This document shows, in pieces, positions 7,992 through 15,158 of a stretch of 26,944 bases of DNA. The notes under the pieces are model-generated. The model was not told where the DNA came from and did no database searches. It saw only the letters and a program-made list of their open reading frames with translations. The translations under genes were made by a program, and so were the position numbers. Source of the DNA: a virus; IMG/VR virus record IMGVR_UViG_3300033149_001387, positions 1 to 26,944 of that record; one strand, given 5' to 3'. The stretch's first letter is position 1. Every line of letters starts with the position of its first letter.

Positions 7992-8188
7992 TAGTCTATC
8001 GCCTCCCGCACTGCCTGAAGTGCTGCAATTGCCTTACCATGCAGTTCGACCTTATCGGACAGGCCGTTGGTCAATATACGCTCAATCGCCGTCAGGCGGG
8101 CCGATATAGAGCCCTGACGGTATAGCCAGGCACCGGCGTTGCCTAGACAGGCAAGCACTATCACCACTCCTTCTGGTGATACAGTCAT
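7991..8188 (-). CDS. Small single-pass membrane protein
   Basis: A 65-residue protein. ATG 8188 is chosen: GGAGG lies eight bases before it, whereas an in-frame TTG further upstream overlaps that ribosome site. Residues about 7-25 form one hydrophobic segment (GVVIVLACLGNAGAWLY); the remainder is a charged amphipathic helix (LTAIERILTNGLSDKVELHG) that could form a coiled coil. Short one-helix proteins of this layout occur in phages as holin-like or Rz-like components or as unknowns. No lysis enzyme is adjacent, so the function stays open. Confidence 0.72.
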   Translation of the reverse strand: MTVSPEGVVIVLACLGNAGAWLYRQGSISARLTAIERILTNGLSDKVELHGKAIAALQAVREAID

Positions 8189-8211
8189 TCCATTTTCCTC
8201 CAAAATTCAGC

Positions 8212-8280
8212 CGGGCCGAAAGGATACGTTTTTCCACAACCGCACAATGCGGCAGGAGGGGCGTGTACCCTCCCGGCCCG
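8212..8280 (-). ncRNA. Branched RNA structure after the capsid gene
   Basis: Between the capsid stop (8300) and the next ribosome site the minus-strand RNA can form a three-way junction. The outer stem is CGGGCCG (8280-8274) with CGGCCCG (8218-8212), 7 bp. Hairpin A is GGAGGG/CCCTCC (8273-8255) with a 7-base loop; hairpin B is CCGCA-TTG-TGCGG (8252-8240). A 21-base linker with an A5 run (8239-8219) closes the junction. There is no U tract, so it does not look like an intrinsic terminator. It could stabilise capsid mRNA, act as a processing site, or modulate the next gene. Structure is inferred by eye. Confidence 0.5.
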
Positions 8281-8299
8281 CTGTGTGAAGTTGCCATTG

Positions 8300-9457
8300 T
8301 TAAGTCGTGCCGTCGGAAGCCCAACATGCCTGAGGCTCAACTGCCGCGCCGGCGAATACATGCCGCACCCGATAGAAGATGTTGTCGGTGGCAAAATCGC
8401 CTGTGAACGATGACAGTTCGCCTGTGCCGCCGAGTCCGACTTTGTCCGAGTTCTTCATACAGATTTCCGGGTTCTCGTGTCCTTTCAGGAACGAAATCTC
8501 ACCGGCTGCGATCTGTTTCGGATCGCTGAACAGCGCCCATGCCGTCGTCGGTGACGTGGTGTCGACGAATGGCTGCCACTCGTTGACAATGAGCTCAAGC
8601 CCCTGCTCCGCGATCACATTCCTGGTCGGCATCGCTACCGGAGCGAACGCGCCGGCGGCGTTGAGATCTGTTATCCACTGCTTTGTCACACTCTTGAGGA
8701 TCTGCTCTGCCGTGAACTTGAGCGCCGGTGGTACGACCAGATACTTCGGCGCGTTCATGATCGGTTCGTTGGTGTCCGGATGCCGATACGCGATCATCTG
8801 CTCGTACGCCGTCTCAAGAGCGCCGATTGTCAGCCCGGCAGTGGCCGCCGCAGCGTTGCCGAAGTTGGCGGCGATAGGCCCGGCAGCGTTCCAAAACATG
8901 GATGTGATGTACCATTCGATTGTGTTCTGGACAGCCGTCGCCAAGTCCTGGGCGCACTGGCTGAACAAGCCGAGATCGTCGTTGAGGAACGCTTCCCACG
9001 AGAAGTCAAGTTGTCGGCCCCACTTCTTCAACTCATACTGCGTCCGATCTTCTTCATACTCTTGCGCCAGATATTCGCCCTTCTCTCCAACCTGTTGCAG
9101 GCGCATGGTGACGAAACCGCTTTTGCGGAAAGTCTTGATCGTGCGGAAGTCTGCAACTGGAGTGCGAGGCCGAAGAATCCGCATCATCTTCGGCTGCACG
9201 GCCTTGTAGTGGCTTAACAGTTCGCGGGCCACGCTGTCACCGAACAGCAGCGGGAAATCGCTCGTTGTCATGGCTTCCTGGAGCTGATAGAGCCAGCGGT
9301 GAGTCGGTAGCCTATCTCGATTTTCCATCAACCCGTTGAACTGGTCAAGCCGTGCAAGATGGTCGGGCGTGTTGACCCGGGCAAGATGATTCTCCTTGTA
9401 CCCAGCCCAATCCGCGCTTTCGTTCATCTCTTTCAGCGTCATCATTTCTAGAGGCAT
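8300..9457 (-). CDS. Major capsid protein, HK97 fold
   Basis: A 385-residue protein, the expected size for an unprocessed or modestly processed HK97-type capsid subunit. Typical parts are visible: an N-terminal helical arm (about residues 1-60), a spine-helix region with DFRTIKTFRKSGFVTMRLQQ and EYLAQEYEEDRTQYELKKW (E-loop/P-domain style), the QLDFSWEAFLNDDLG segment common in this capsid group, LVVPPALKFTAEQIL, and a C-terminal beta block. It lies downstream of the protease/scaffold and decoration genes. AGGAG lies eight bases before ATG 9457. It would form the icosahedral shell. Confidence 0.9.
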   Translation of the reverse strand: MPLEMMTLKEMNESADWAGYKENHLARVNTPDHLARLDQFNGLMENRDRLPTHRWLYQLQEAMTTSDFPLLFGDSVARELLSHYKAVQPKMMRILRPRTPVADFRTIKTFRKSGFVTMRLQQVGEKGEYLAQEYEEDRTQYELKKWGRQLDFSWEAFLNDDLGLFSQCAQDLATAVQNTIEWYITSMFWNAAGPIAANFGNAAAATAGLTIGALETAYEQMIAYRHPDTNEPIMNAPKYLVVPPALKFTAEQILKSVTKQWITDLNAAGAFAPVAMPTRNVIAEQGLELIVNEWQPFVDTTSPTTAWALFSDPKQIAAGEISFLKGHENPEICMKNSDKVGLGGTGELSSFTGDFATDNIFYRVRHVFAGAAVEPQACWASDGTT

Positions 9458-9476
9458 TCCTTATGCTCCTTTCTTT

Positions 9477-9725
9477 TTACGTTTCAGCTTTACCCGAGCC
9501 GCTTTGTGTTTTCGCTTCTTCCGCAACAGCGGTCTGCTGAGCCTGCCAATCGCCTTCGGTACGCTGTACTTCTTGCAAGGCCGCTTCGAGCTTCTCGGTT
9601 TCCCGATCAATCTCGTCGATCTCACGCTGCGCTATATACCGCTTGCGGGCCAGCAGCATTAGTCTGCCGGTGTAGCTCTGCTTGCGCTTGCTCAGGCTGT
9701 CTCGTAGAGTCGTGTCTGCACCCAT
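9477..9725 (-). CDS. Small coiled-coil protein next to the capsid gene
   Basis: An 82-residue, highly charged protein. Residues about 10-65 form one long predicted helix with heptad-like spacing (RLMLLARKRYIAQREIDEID, then RETEKLEAALQEVQRTEGDW); the tail is Ser/Gly/Thr-rich. Its ribosome site AGGAGGGG is the Glu-Gly-stop end of the preceding gene. A capsid assembly accessory is possible, as small helical proteins often flank capsid genes, but no family is recognised. Confidence 0.75.
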   Translation of the reverse strand: MGADTTLRDSLSKRKQSYTGRLMLLARKRYIAQREIDEIDRETEKLEAALQEVQRTEGDWQAQQTAVAEEAKTQSGSGKAET

Positions 9726-9729
9726 TCGT

Positions 9730-10056
9730 TTACCCCTCCTGTGGCGCTTCTGTGACGCGTCTTACAAGTTCTACATCAGCCCGGCTAAATCCCTTAAATG
9801 AGTCGATAGCGGCTTTGACCCGCTCCCACTCTGCTTCTTCCAAAAGAACCTCGCCGTCAGCACGTTCGATCTTCATGGCCAGCACATTCTGTCTGACCAG
9901 CTCGGCGCCGCCTAACCGCAGGTCTGGATGAAACATCAGATTGAGCAGACCATCCTTCATGTTGAACGGATAGTCAGTCTCAATTATCTCGCCCAGCTTC
10001 ATGTGATCCGGCGTCCTTACTTTGAACGTGTAGTTTGTAAGGTCTAACTTACGCAT
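9730..10056 (-). CDS. Conserved-type phage protein of unknown function
   Basis: A 108-residue protein between decoration and capsid genes. It begins with a beta segment (LDLTNYTFKVRT) and contains KDGLLNLMFHPDLRLGGAELVRQN and ADGEVLLEEAEWERVKAAIDSFKG, which fit a small-protein type seen in phage head modules; its function is not known to me. It ends GluGly because its last codons, GAG GGG TAA, double as the ribosome site of the next gene. AGGAGGGG also precedes its own ATG at 10056. Confidence 0.76.
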   Translation of the reverse strand: MRKLDLTNYTFKVRTPDHMKLGEIIETDYPFNMKDGLLNLMFHPDLRLGGAELVRQNVLAMKIERADGEVLLEEAEWERVKAAIDSFKGFSRADVELVRRVTEAPQEG

Positions 10057-10083
10057 TATTTACCCCTCCTTGTTTGGCTATTA

Positions 10084-11169
10084 TTAGCCGACTGCGCTTG
10101 CAAACATCATGTACGCGACCTGGCCGCCTGGTAACAGGCATCGGGCCGAGTACGCATAGTTGGTTTCTGTAGTGGACTCTTCGACGATATTACCGCCAGC
10201 AATGGCGCCACCGGTAAGAACAAGCAGATATGCTTTATCGTCAACATCTGCGATGCCCGCTGCGTCGCCCGCGTTGGTGCAACGGATAAACGACAGTTCG
10301 GTTACGGCTGCCGGGTCGGCTGCTGCGCCGAAAGAATATATCTCCGGCATGACAGCCGCGTATGTACCGCCTGCCGCCATCGCGACATCGGGAAGTCCAA
10401 GAGTTGCGCGACACGCAACGCCCAATCCCGTCACGGCTCCGCCCGTAGTGCTTTCGCCGAATCCCGCCGAGACGTGGAGGCCAAACACGTTAGCTGCCGC
10501 GACGCCAACAACATCGGCATAGAGCCGCATACAGTCGCCGCCGCCGCCTGCGCCAGTGTAGTATACCCGGAGATATTCACCGCGGTTATCGCCGCTTGTT
10601 GCGCCCGAGTCGTAGCGGAACTGTCGGAATGTCGTGTCTGGCGTATCGTTCACATACGGTGCGCCAGCGACGCCACAAAGCGGTTCGCAAACGACTGACC
10701 AGTACGGATCCCAATGGACTTTGACCGGGACAACAGACGCTGTTGAGTCGCCGGTGATTGTTACGGTGTTCAGGGCGTAACCGAACGGTCGGTTCGTGTT
10801 CGCATTTCGGATCTTCGACAATACGGCGGTTGTCACGTTGATGAATATCTGGTCGCCGAACACGATGTCGCTGTTGCCAAGATCGTCTTCCGAGACAACA
10901 TTCAGATACCAGATACCTTCGGTGTCGACATTGACGAAATCGGTCACAGCCGCCGCGCTGTTGAACGCTACGCCGACTCCGCCGTAATTGGACTGACCCA
11001 GATCGTTAAATATGATCGGGTCGCCTTTATCGACAAGGTTGTCGCTGTGGGTCGGATGTGTCAAATCGGTTTCGAGGACGCTGATAAGTCGCCCTTCGTA
11101 CGTGCTTGAACACTCTGAACCCGCAACCATGCCAGCGGCATAGCCGCCTCCTGCTGCAAATGTTGGCAT
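10084..11169 (-). CDS. Head decoration-type protein (DUF2190-like) with C-terminal extension
   Basis: A 361-residue protein. Residues about 45-150 read like the DUF2190/decoration group: GDPIIFNDLGQ, VGVAFNSAAAVTDFVNVDTE, DIVFGDQIFINVTTAVLSKI and RPFGYALNTVT, ending at VPVKVHWDP. The remaining 200 residues are a second Gly/Ala-rich beta domain (YYTGAGGGGDCMRLYADVVG, EIYSFGAAADPAAVTELSFI), not recognised. It begins three bases after the scaffold gene stop, behind AGGGGAG. Decoration proteins bind the expanded capsid and strengthen it; the long second domain could be surface-exposed. Confidence is good for the first domain only. Confidence 0.76.
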   Translation of the reverse strand: MPTFAAGGGYAAGMVAGSECSSTYEGRLISVLETDLTHPTHSDNLVDKGDPIIFNDLGQSNYGGVGVAFNSAAAVTDFVNVDTEGIWYLNVVSEDDLGNSDIVFGDQIFINVTTAVLSKIRNANTNRPFGYALNTVTITGDSTASVVPVKVHWDPYWSVVCEPLCGVAGAPYVNDTPDTTFRQFRYDSGATSGDNRGEYLRVYYTGAGGGGDCMRLYADVVGVAAANVFGLHVSAGFGESTTGGAVTGLGVACRATLGLPDVAMAAGGTYAAVMPEIYSFGAAADPAAVTELSFIRCTNAGDAAGIADVDDKAYLLVLTGGAIAGGNIVEESTTETNYAYSARCLLPGGQVAYMMFASAVG

Positions 11170-11171
11170 TG

Positions 11172-11606
11172 TTATCTCCCCTTCACGTAGGTTGTGGCCA
11201 TTCTCTCAGCCTCTTCGTTACTGCAACCCTGCTCGATATAGTGTTCCTTCATGCTCTCGTACAGCCGCTTTTCAGCGTCGCCGTTCTCTGCCGGCGCGGG
11301 CGTTGTGATACCGAGGTCTTTGATCTTCCCAGCCTCGCTCAACGCCGCTAACTCTGTCTTGGCGGCTTCAATCGCTTCTGCAACACCGTCTACCGAGCCC
11401 GCCTCTTTGAACTGTTCAGTCAGTCTGGCTTTGGTCGGGTCGGGTAGCTCGGCGTCTTTGATCAAGGTAGCGATCTCACCTTGAGCCGTTCGCTTCGCCT
11501 CCTCCGCTTCCGTAGCCTCAACTTTCATTGTCAGCTCTTCATTCCGGGCGGTTAGGGTTTGGTTGCTCTCTTTGAGCTCCTTCAGTTCCTTCTCGATTTC
11601 AGTCAT
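11172..11606 (-). CDS. Scaffold protein from an internal start
   Basis: An in-frame internal start (ATG 11606, residue 480 of the protease polyprotein) is preceded by a perfect AAGGAGGT at 11614-11621 with seven bases between. That is stronger than most gene starts here. The product would be 144 residues: an N-terminal coiled coil (IEKELKELKESNQTLTARNE, then ELTMKVEATEAEEAKRTAQG), an acidic Ala/Glu-rich middle, and a basic-ended C-terminus (YIEQGCSNEEAERMATTY). This copies the lambda C/Nu3 arrangement, where scaffold is made both fused to protease and separately in larger amounts. The start is seen; the scaffolding role is inferred from the coiled coil and the location before decoration and capsid genes. 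Confidence 0.68.
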   Translation of the reverse strand: MTEIEKELKELKESNQTLTARNEELTMKVEATEAEEAKRTAQGEIATLIKDAELPDPTKARLTEQFKEAGSVDGVAEAIEAAKTELAALSEAGKIKDLGITTPAPAENGDAEKRLYESMKEHYIEQGCSNEEAERMATTYVKGR

Positions 11607-13043
11607 TCCTGCTACCTCCTTACCGAGCTTCTCTTTGACGGCAGCCTCGATAAGCTCGATCAAATCGGGTCTGCGCTCTCTCAACCCCTCCTCGGTCACT
11701 ACGTCAACATCGTACTCGTCTTCCGGCTGAGCGGACTCATAGCATTCGACCATGCCACCCGCGCCGGGGTACGTCACAAAGTCTACTGAGCGGCCATGCA
11801 CGAGCCGTTCAATGAAGTCTGTCTTGTGCCCTTCCACTTCCGTCTTGTAGCCTTGCCCGGCTGCTACAATAGACGTGCCCATCTCGGTGAGCGAACCGGA
11901 TGCTTTCAGGTTTGCCAGCGTCTCTTTGAACCACGGCGCATGAATAGTTGCCCTGGCCTTGATACTGCCGCCCTCGTCAACGAACACGCTCTTGATCGAG
12001 CCTACCCACGACCGAATCGATCTCTCTGGCCGAGCCCGCTCCTCCGCCGCCGTCTGGTGGTCGGCAAACATCTTCAGGCCCTCGAACACCTTGTAGTCGC
12101 GAGCCAATGTCTCATGCGGATAGAATCGCTTTTTACTCGTATTAAATCCAGGCCTGATCACGGTTACGGTCACTTCGCCCTTGTCGTCGTTGTAGTCGGC
12201 CTCTGATAGGGCTGAGGCCTCTCGCGCGATCAATCGTTCCATAGGTTCTGCCTCCCGTACTGATTTCGGAATGTTCTTCGGTTCCACTTTCAAGGCTCTG
12301 TATGCAGCCCGTATACGCCCCTTCACTTTAGCAACCTCGCCGCTTGGTATTTGGACCCGTTGTCCTCTGTGGCCCCCTGGCGAAAAGGCTGCGGCTGCTG
12401 CACCCAACATTGCCCGTGTGACCTTCATCGTCTTGTCCCATAAGCGCAATTTCCACGTGCTCGGTTTCGTCGAATCGGGCACATAGGCAAACGCCTTGGC
12501 GGGATACTTCACGCCGTCCTCGGTCTTCATCACAGCGGCCTCTTGAATTGCGGCAAATACAGAATTGATTAAGGCATTGTTGAATGAAGATGGAACCTCG
12601 ATAATGTCCTTGATCGTATCGCTATACACCTCCGGCACTTCCCGCTCGGTACACAGCAGCAACAGTTCATCAAGCGTATGCGACTCTTGTGCCGTTGCCC
12701 CCCGCATAGCCGCACCGCATTTCGGGCACTTGACCTCAACGCACGGCGTACCACGATCATGTTTGACCTGAGCCTTACAGTTCGGACAAACGCATTGGTC
12801 TGCGCCGCCATCCTGCTGCCGGTCGCTACCTACGCCCATACCTTGACCGCGAGCTTCTTCCATGTCGACCTCCCGAATCACGCCGTTGGCTATTCTGAAT
12901 GCTTGCCCTTCACAATCTTTACCTCCCTCCTTTTGACATGCCGCATAAGTTGCGTTCCAGATTGCCGCCCATCGGGCCCGTACCTTTTCGGGCAATCCTT
13001 TGACGTGGGCCGGTAAGTTCGCGCTGGTGGCTGTATATGGCAT
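11172..13043 (-). CDS. Prohead protease-scaffold fusion with ChaB-like and zinc-ribbon N-terminus
   Basis: A 623-residue protein starting at ATG 13043 (GGAGATGAT just before; an upstream extension lacks a ribosome site and crosses a terminator). Residues about 10-58 resemble ChaB (LPEKVRARWAAIWNATY ... AFRIANGVI). A zinc ribbon follows, with C86xxC89 and C106xxC109. Residues about 120-252 are a module often attached to phage proteases (FAYVPD, PSTWKLRLWD, SPGGHRGQRVQIP, VKGRIRAAYRAL). The protease spans about 287-435, with FADHQ (H329), MGTSI (S391) and RSVDFVTYPGAGG, the arrangement of Mu I-type and related prohead proteases. Residues 480-623 are the scaffold. It would cleave the scaffold and capsid arm during maturation. 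Confidence 0.85.
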   Translation of the reverse strand: MPYTATSANLPAHVKGLPEKVRARWAAIWNATYAACQKEGGKDCEGQAFRIANGVIREVDMEEARGQGMGVGSDRQQDGGADQCVCPNCKAQVKHDRGTPCVEVKCPKCGAAMRGATAQESHTLDELLLLCTEREVPEVYSDTIKDIIEVPSSFNNALINSVFAAIQEAAVMKTEDGVKYPAKAFAYVPDSTKPSTWKLRLWDKTMKVTRAMLGAAAAAFSPGGHRGQRVQIPSGEVAKVKGRIRAAYRALKVEPKNIPKSVREAEPMERLIAREASALSEADYNDDKGEVTVTVIRPGFNTSKKRFYPHETLARDYKVFEGLKMFADHQTAAEERARPERSIRSWVGSIKSVFVDEGGSIKARATIHAPWFKETLANLKASGSLTEMGTSIVAAGQGYKTEVEGHKTDFIERLVHGRSVDFVTYPGAGGMVECYESAQPEDEYDVDVVTEEGLRERRPDLIELIEAAVKEKLGKEVAGMTEIEKELKELKESNQTLTARNEELTMKVEATEAEEAKRTAQGEIATLIKDAELPDPTKARLTEQFKEAGSVDGVAEAIEAAKTELAALSEAGKIKDLGITTPAPAENGDAEKRLYESMKEHYIEQGCSNEEAERMATTYVKGR

Positions 13044-13057
13044 ATCATCTCCAATCC

Positions 13058-13112
13058 AAAAAGAAAAGCGGCACACCATCAAGCCTCGTCGTGAGACCTG
13101 TTAGTATGCCGC
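13058..13112 (-). terminator. Rho-independent terminator upstream of the protease gene
   Basis: On the minus strand GCGGCATAC (13112-13104) pairs with GTGTGCCGC (13076-13068), 9 bp with one U-G, and runs straight into TTTTCTTTTT (13067-13058). The 27-base loop can form an inner hairpin (AGGTCTC/GAGGCTT around ACGAC). It lies inside the late operon, just before the protease-scaffold-capsid genes. It probably attenuates rather than ends transcription unless a promoter follows; none is obvious. Confidence 0.7.
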
Positions 13113-13119
13113 GACTGCG

Positions 13120-13155
13120 ACCCGTGATCGGCTGCGGGTAGCGAACCGGGAGCCG
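13120..13155 (-). ncRNA. Possible H-type pseudoknot before the terminator
   Basis: On the minus strand CGGCT (13155-13151) can pair with AGCCG (13133-13129), while ACCCG inside that loop (13139-13135) can pair with CGGGT downstream (13124-13120). The two 5 bp stems interlock as an H-type pseudoknot with 11-, 1- and 4-base connectors. The rest of the 13113-13197 gap holds no ORF. Two short stems can occur by chance in GC-rich sequence, so this is a modest call. Confidence 0.3.
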
Positions 13156-13197
13156 TAGGTTTGTGCAGTGGGGGGCTATTCAGTTGTGGTTATGATT

Positions 13198-13842
13198 CTA
13201 TTTCCGACTCCTTATCGCCAAACGTATATCGCGCACGTCAATCTTGTCGCCCTTGGCTGGCGTGACGTCGAACAGGTCAATGCCCTCTTTCTCGGCCAGC
13301 ACAACCGCTGCCCTGGACGCACGAATAGGTTTCCGCTCCGGCATAGGCGGTTGCTGTTCGCCAAGCTCCTCGTTGAGAATCTCATGAAGCGGACGCTCCG
13401 GCATAGGCCCTTGATCGGCAAGCGCCTCAGTCACAGTCTCTGTCGCAACTACCGTAGCCGCCGCATGCTCTGCCAGTCGCTTGTCCACAATAGCATTGAT
13501 GTCTGCCTCTGATGTGGGCATTGGCGTCTCGGTCGCGACGCCAGCTTGCAGGGATAGCGGTATGTCAACCGACTCGCCGTTGGCGTGGGCGACGATGATA
13601 TCATAGGCGTCCTTCGGGAACACTGCATATCCGTGATAGCCCTGACAGTTGGCGTCTTTCAGCGCAGGCATTTGGTACGGCTGGCCGGTAGCCGGGTCGC
13701 GTTTCTTGTCCACCGCCCGCTTGCAGAGCCGCAAGAAATCGGCGAAACATCGAGCACAATCCACGACAAGCTCGTCGCCTTCCATATGTACGCTGAGGCG
13801 CGGTTTGTTTCCGCTCACCATGATCCTGATTCTGCTTGCCAT
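13198..13842 (-). CDS. Head-region protein with C-terminal E3-binding-like domain
   Basis: A 214-residue protein between minor head and protease genes. The N-terminal 70 residues carry several Cys (VDCARCFADFLRLC, KDANCQGYHGY) and may bind metal. A Pro/Glu/Ala-rich linker covers about 105-170. Residues about 172-212 match the peripheral subunit-binding (E3-binding) fold of acyltransferases: ASRAAVVLAEKEGIDLFDV, then KGDKIDVRDIRLAI. In 2-oxo acid dehydrogenases this small domain is a protein-docking module, and copies occur in phage proteins. Here it could dock the protein to another virion or scaffold component. ATG 13842 follows AAGGAGG; spacing is ten bases. The gene's overall role is unknown. 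Confidence 0.74.
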   Translation of the reverse strand: MASRIRIMVSGNKPRLSVHMEGDELVVDCARCFADFLRLCKRAVDKKRDPATGQPYQMPALKDANCQGYHGYAVFPKDAYDIIVAHANGESVDIPLSLQAGVATETPMPTSEADINAIVDKRLAEHAAATVVATETVTEALADQGPMPERPLHEILNEELGEQQPPMPERKPIRASRAAVVLAEKEGIDLFDVTPAKGDKIDVRDIRLAIRSRK

Positions 13843-13844
13843 AT

Positions 13845-13949
13845 CTAGCTACCCTCCTTGTTCAGCTTATACTTCTTCTCGATCGCCTTACATATCAGCA
13901 GCAGTCCGCGCCGCAGGGCGATCCATAAACTCTTCTGTTCGTCTGTCAT
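13845..13949 (-). CDS. Mini-protein of 34 residues
   Basis: A short frame from ATG 13949 to TAG 13845, filling the gap between minor head and the E3-binding-like gene. The product is one amphipathic helix (EQKSLWIALRRGLLLICKAI) followed by a basic end. It resembles short phage proteins of the form 'W.ALR.GLLLI..AIE'. Its last codons (AAG GAG GGT AGC TAG) contain the ribosome site of the next gene, as in other couplings here. Its own ribosome site is weak. Confidence 0.55.
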   Translation of the reverse strand: MTDEQKSLWIALRRGLLLICKAIEKKYKLNKEGS

Positions 13950-13978
13950 AGTCTATCACGCCGTTTTGGTTGTGTCAA
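13950..13978 (-). promoter_or_regulatory. Weak internal promoter candidate
   Basis: On the minus strand TTGACA (13978-13973), a 17-base spacer, then TAGACT (13955-13950). The -35 is perfect and the -10 matches four of six. It overlaps the end of the minor head gene; a start point near 13943 would cut off the mini-gene start but serve the next gene. It may be coincidence. Confidence 0.3.
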
Positions 13979-14940
13979 GGCTCAATTCCCAACAGTTTAG
14001 CGACCCCCGCTTCCGTCGCGCCGAAGTAGAGCCCGTCACAATGGCACCCTATATGGTACGGCGGCCGCATATGTCCGCTTGAAAACGCCTGGTCCATCGG
14101 AATGCGCCCATCAGCTTCATTGTCGGCACAAAAATCAGGGAAGTCCGTTGTCTGGAGCGATTCCTTTTCGTCGGCACCTACAGCCTTGTTGGCTTCATAC
14201 GCGCCCTCGCTGATAGCTTCGGCCATTTCGTGTTCTGCAATCAGCTTCGACTTATACGACCCGATCTCCTCGAACCGATCGCGTAGTATCTTAGCGAGCT
14301 GGGTCGGGCTCTTGTTTGTCTTCAAGGCGTCGGCGATCACAGTCGATAGCTGTTTAGCCGTATCATCCGTCACGCCCTTCACAAGCTCGCCGGCATGTTC
14401 CATAGCCCGTTTGACAACCGAGTCCGGCAGCATGGCAGACGCATCAAACGGTGGAGCGGCCAGCTTGAACTCGTCAATCCATGCTTGCAGGTCACCCTCG
14501 AATCCAGCGGCCAGCCCCTCTTGAATGCTACTGTTCATCAGGACTTCGAACTGCTCGATGCCGTCCTCCAGCCATTCGGTGAACAGGACGAAGAAGTCGT
14601 CGACGTCGGTAGCGGCCTCAGTCAATTCGGGAGGAGTAGCACGAACGCATTGGCCCGGCACTGCTGAATACAAAGCGATCATGTCGGCTTCTAGCATCTT
14701 TTTGAGCCGCTTGACGTACAGGCTGGACACCTTCGCCACGGGCAGCGTCTTAGCCTGGGCCCTGAACCACGCCAGCACTTTACGCTCTGTGCGCTCCGTG
14801 AGCCGCTTACCTTCGGGGCTGTTCGGGCCAACGCGTTTCGCTTTGTTCACGGCCTCGGCGGATCGTTCGAGCAGACGGTGGAGTTGAGGCCGCCACCGAT
14901 CGTCATGCAGATGCGCATATCGTGTTAAGCAGGTGTGCAT
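13975..14940 (-). CDS. Minor head protein, Mu gpF / SPP1 gp7 family
   Basis: A 321-residue protein downstream of portal, as usual for this family, which joins the portal/capsid and is needed for head morphogenesis and DNA delivery. The conserved C-terminal region is clear: AEHEMAEAISEGAYEANKA, DEKESLQTTDFPDFC, DGRIPMDQAF and PPYHIGCHC, the pattern of metal-binding His/Cys seen in Mu F-like domains. The N-terminal 200 residues are helical and charged. ATG 14940 overlaps the end of the zinc-ribbon mini-gene by 16 bases and has only a weak ribosome site, so coupling to upstream translation is likely. Confidence 0.86.
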   Translation of the reverse strand: MHTCLTRYAHLHDDRWRPQLHRLLERSAEAVNKAKRVGPNSPEGKRLTERTERKVLAWFRAQAKTLPVAKVSSLYVKRLKKMLEADMIALYSAVPGQCVRATPPELTEAATDVDDFFVLFTEWLEDGIEQFEVLMNSSIQEGLAAGFEGDLQAWIDEFKLAAPPFDASAMLPDSVVKRAMEHAGELVKGVTDDTAKQLSTVIADALKTNKSPTQLAKILRDRFEEIGSYKSKLIAEHEMAEAISEGAYEANKAVGADEKESLQTTDFPDFCADNEADGRIPMDQAFSSGHMRPPYHIGCHCDGLYFGATEAGVAKLLGIEP

Positions 14941-15158
14941 ATCTTATTGTCTCTGTCTGGATAGCGCAGGTCAAGCGCATGGCATGAACATATGTCTATC
15001 TGTTTTAGGCATTCTAGACACTTAAAGCTCATCGGCCCTGTTATTACTATCCATTCATATGTTGCACTGCCGGATATGACTGGTTCCAACTTCAACTCAT
15101 TACCGCATTGGCAACGAATCAGGACGGCGGCGTTCTTATCTTTTCCTGTTGTTGGCAT
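14925..15158 (-). CDS. Zinc-ribbon mini-protein, paralog of its upstream neighbour
   Basis: A 77-residue protein with CxC (RCQCGNELKLEP) and CxxC (KCLECLKQIDIC) motifs that could hold one zinc ion. It is a shortened copy of the 15136-15444 product; landmarks align as VLIRCQCGNELKLEP ... ATYEW against ILIQCACGNRLELNP ... ATDEW. GGAGGGG precedes ATG 15158, which lies inside the end of the previous gene. No function is known; it may be a nucleic acid or protein adaptor. Confidence 0.72.
   Translation of the reverse strand: MPTTGKDKNAAVLIRCQCGNELKLEPVISGSATYEWIVITGPMSFKCLECLKQIDICSCHALDLRYPDRDNKICTPA

Noticed and set aside
8379-9209. Plus-strand frame of 276 codons opposite the capsid gene
   Set aside because: Shadow of the capsid coding frame without its own initiation signal.
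13044-13082. N-terminal extension of the protease gene
   Set aside because: It would start at a TTG or ATG in the terminator arm; ATG 13043 has a ribosome site and begins at the ChaB-like segment.
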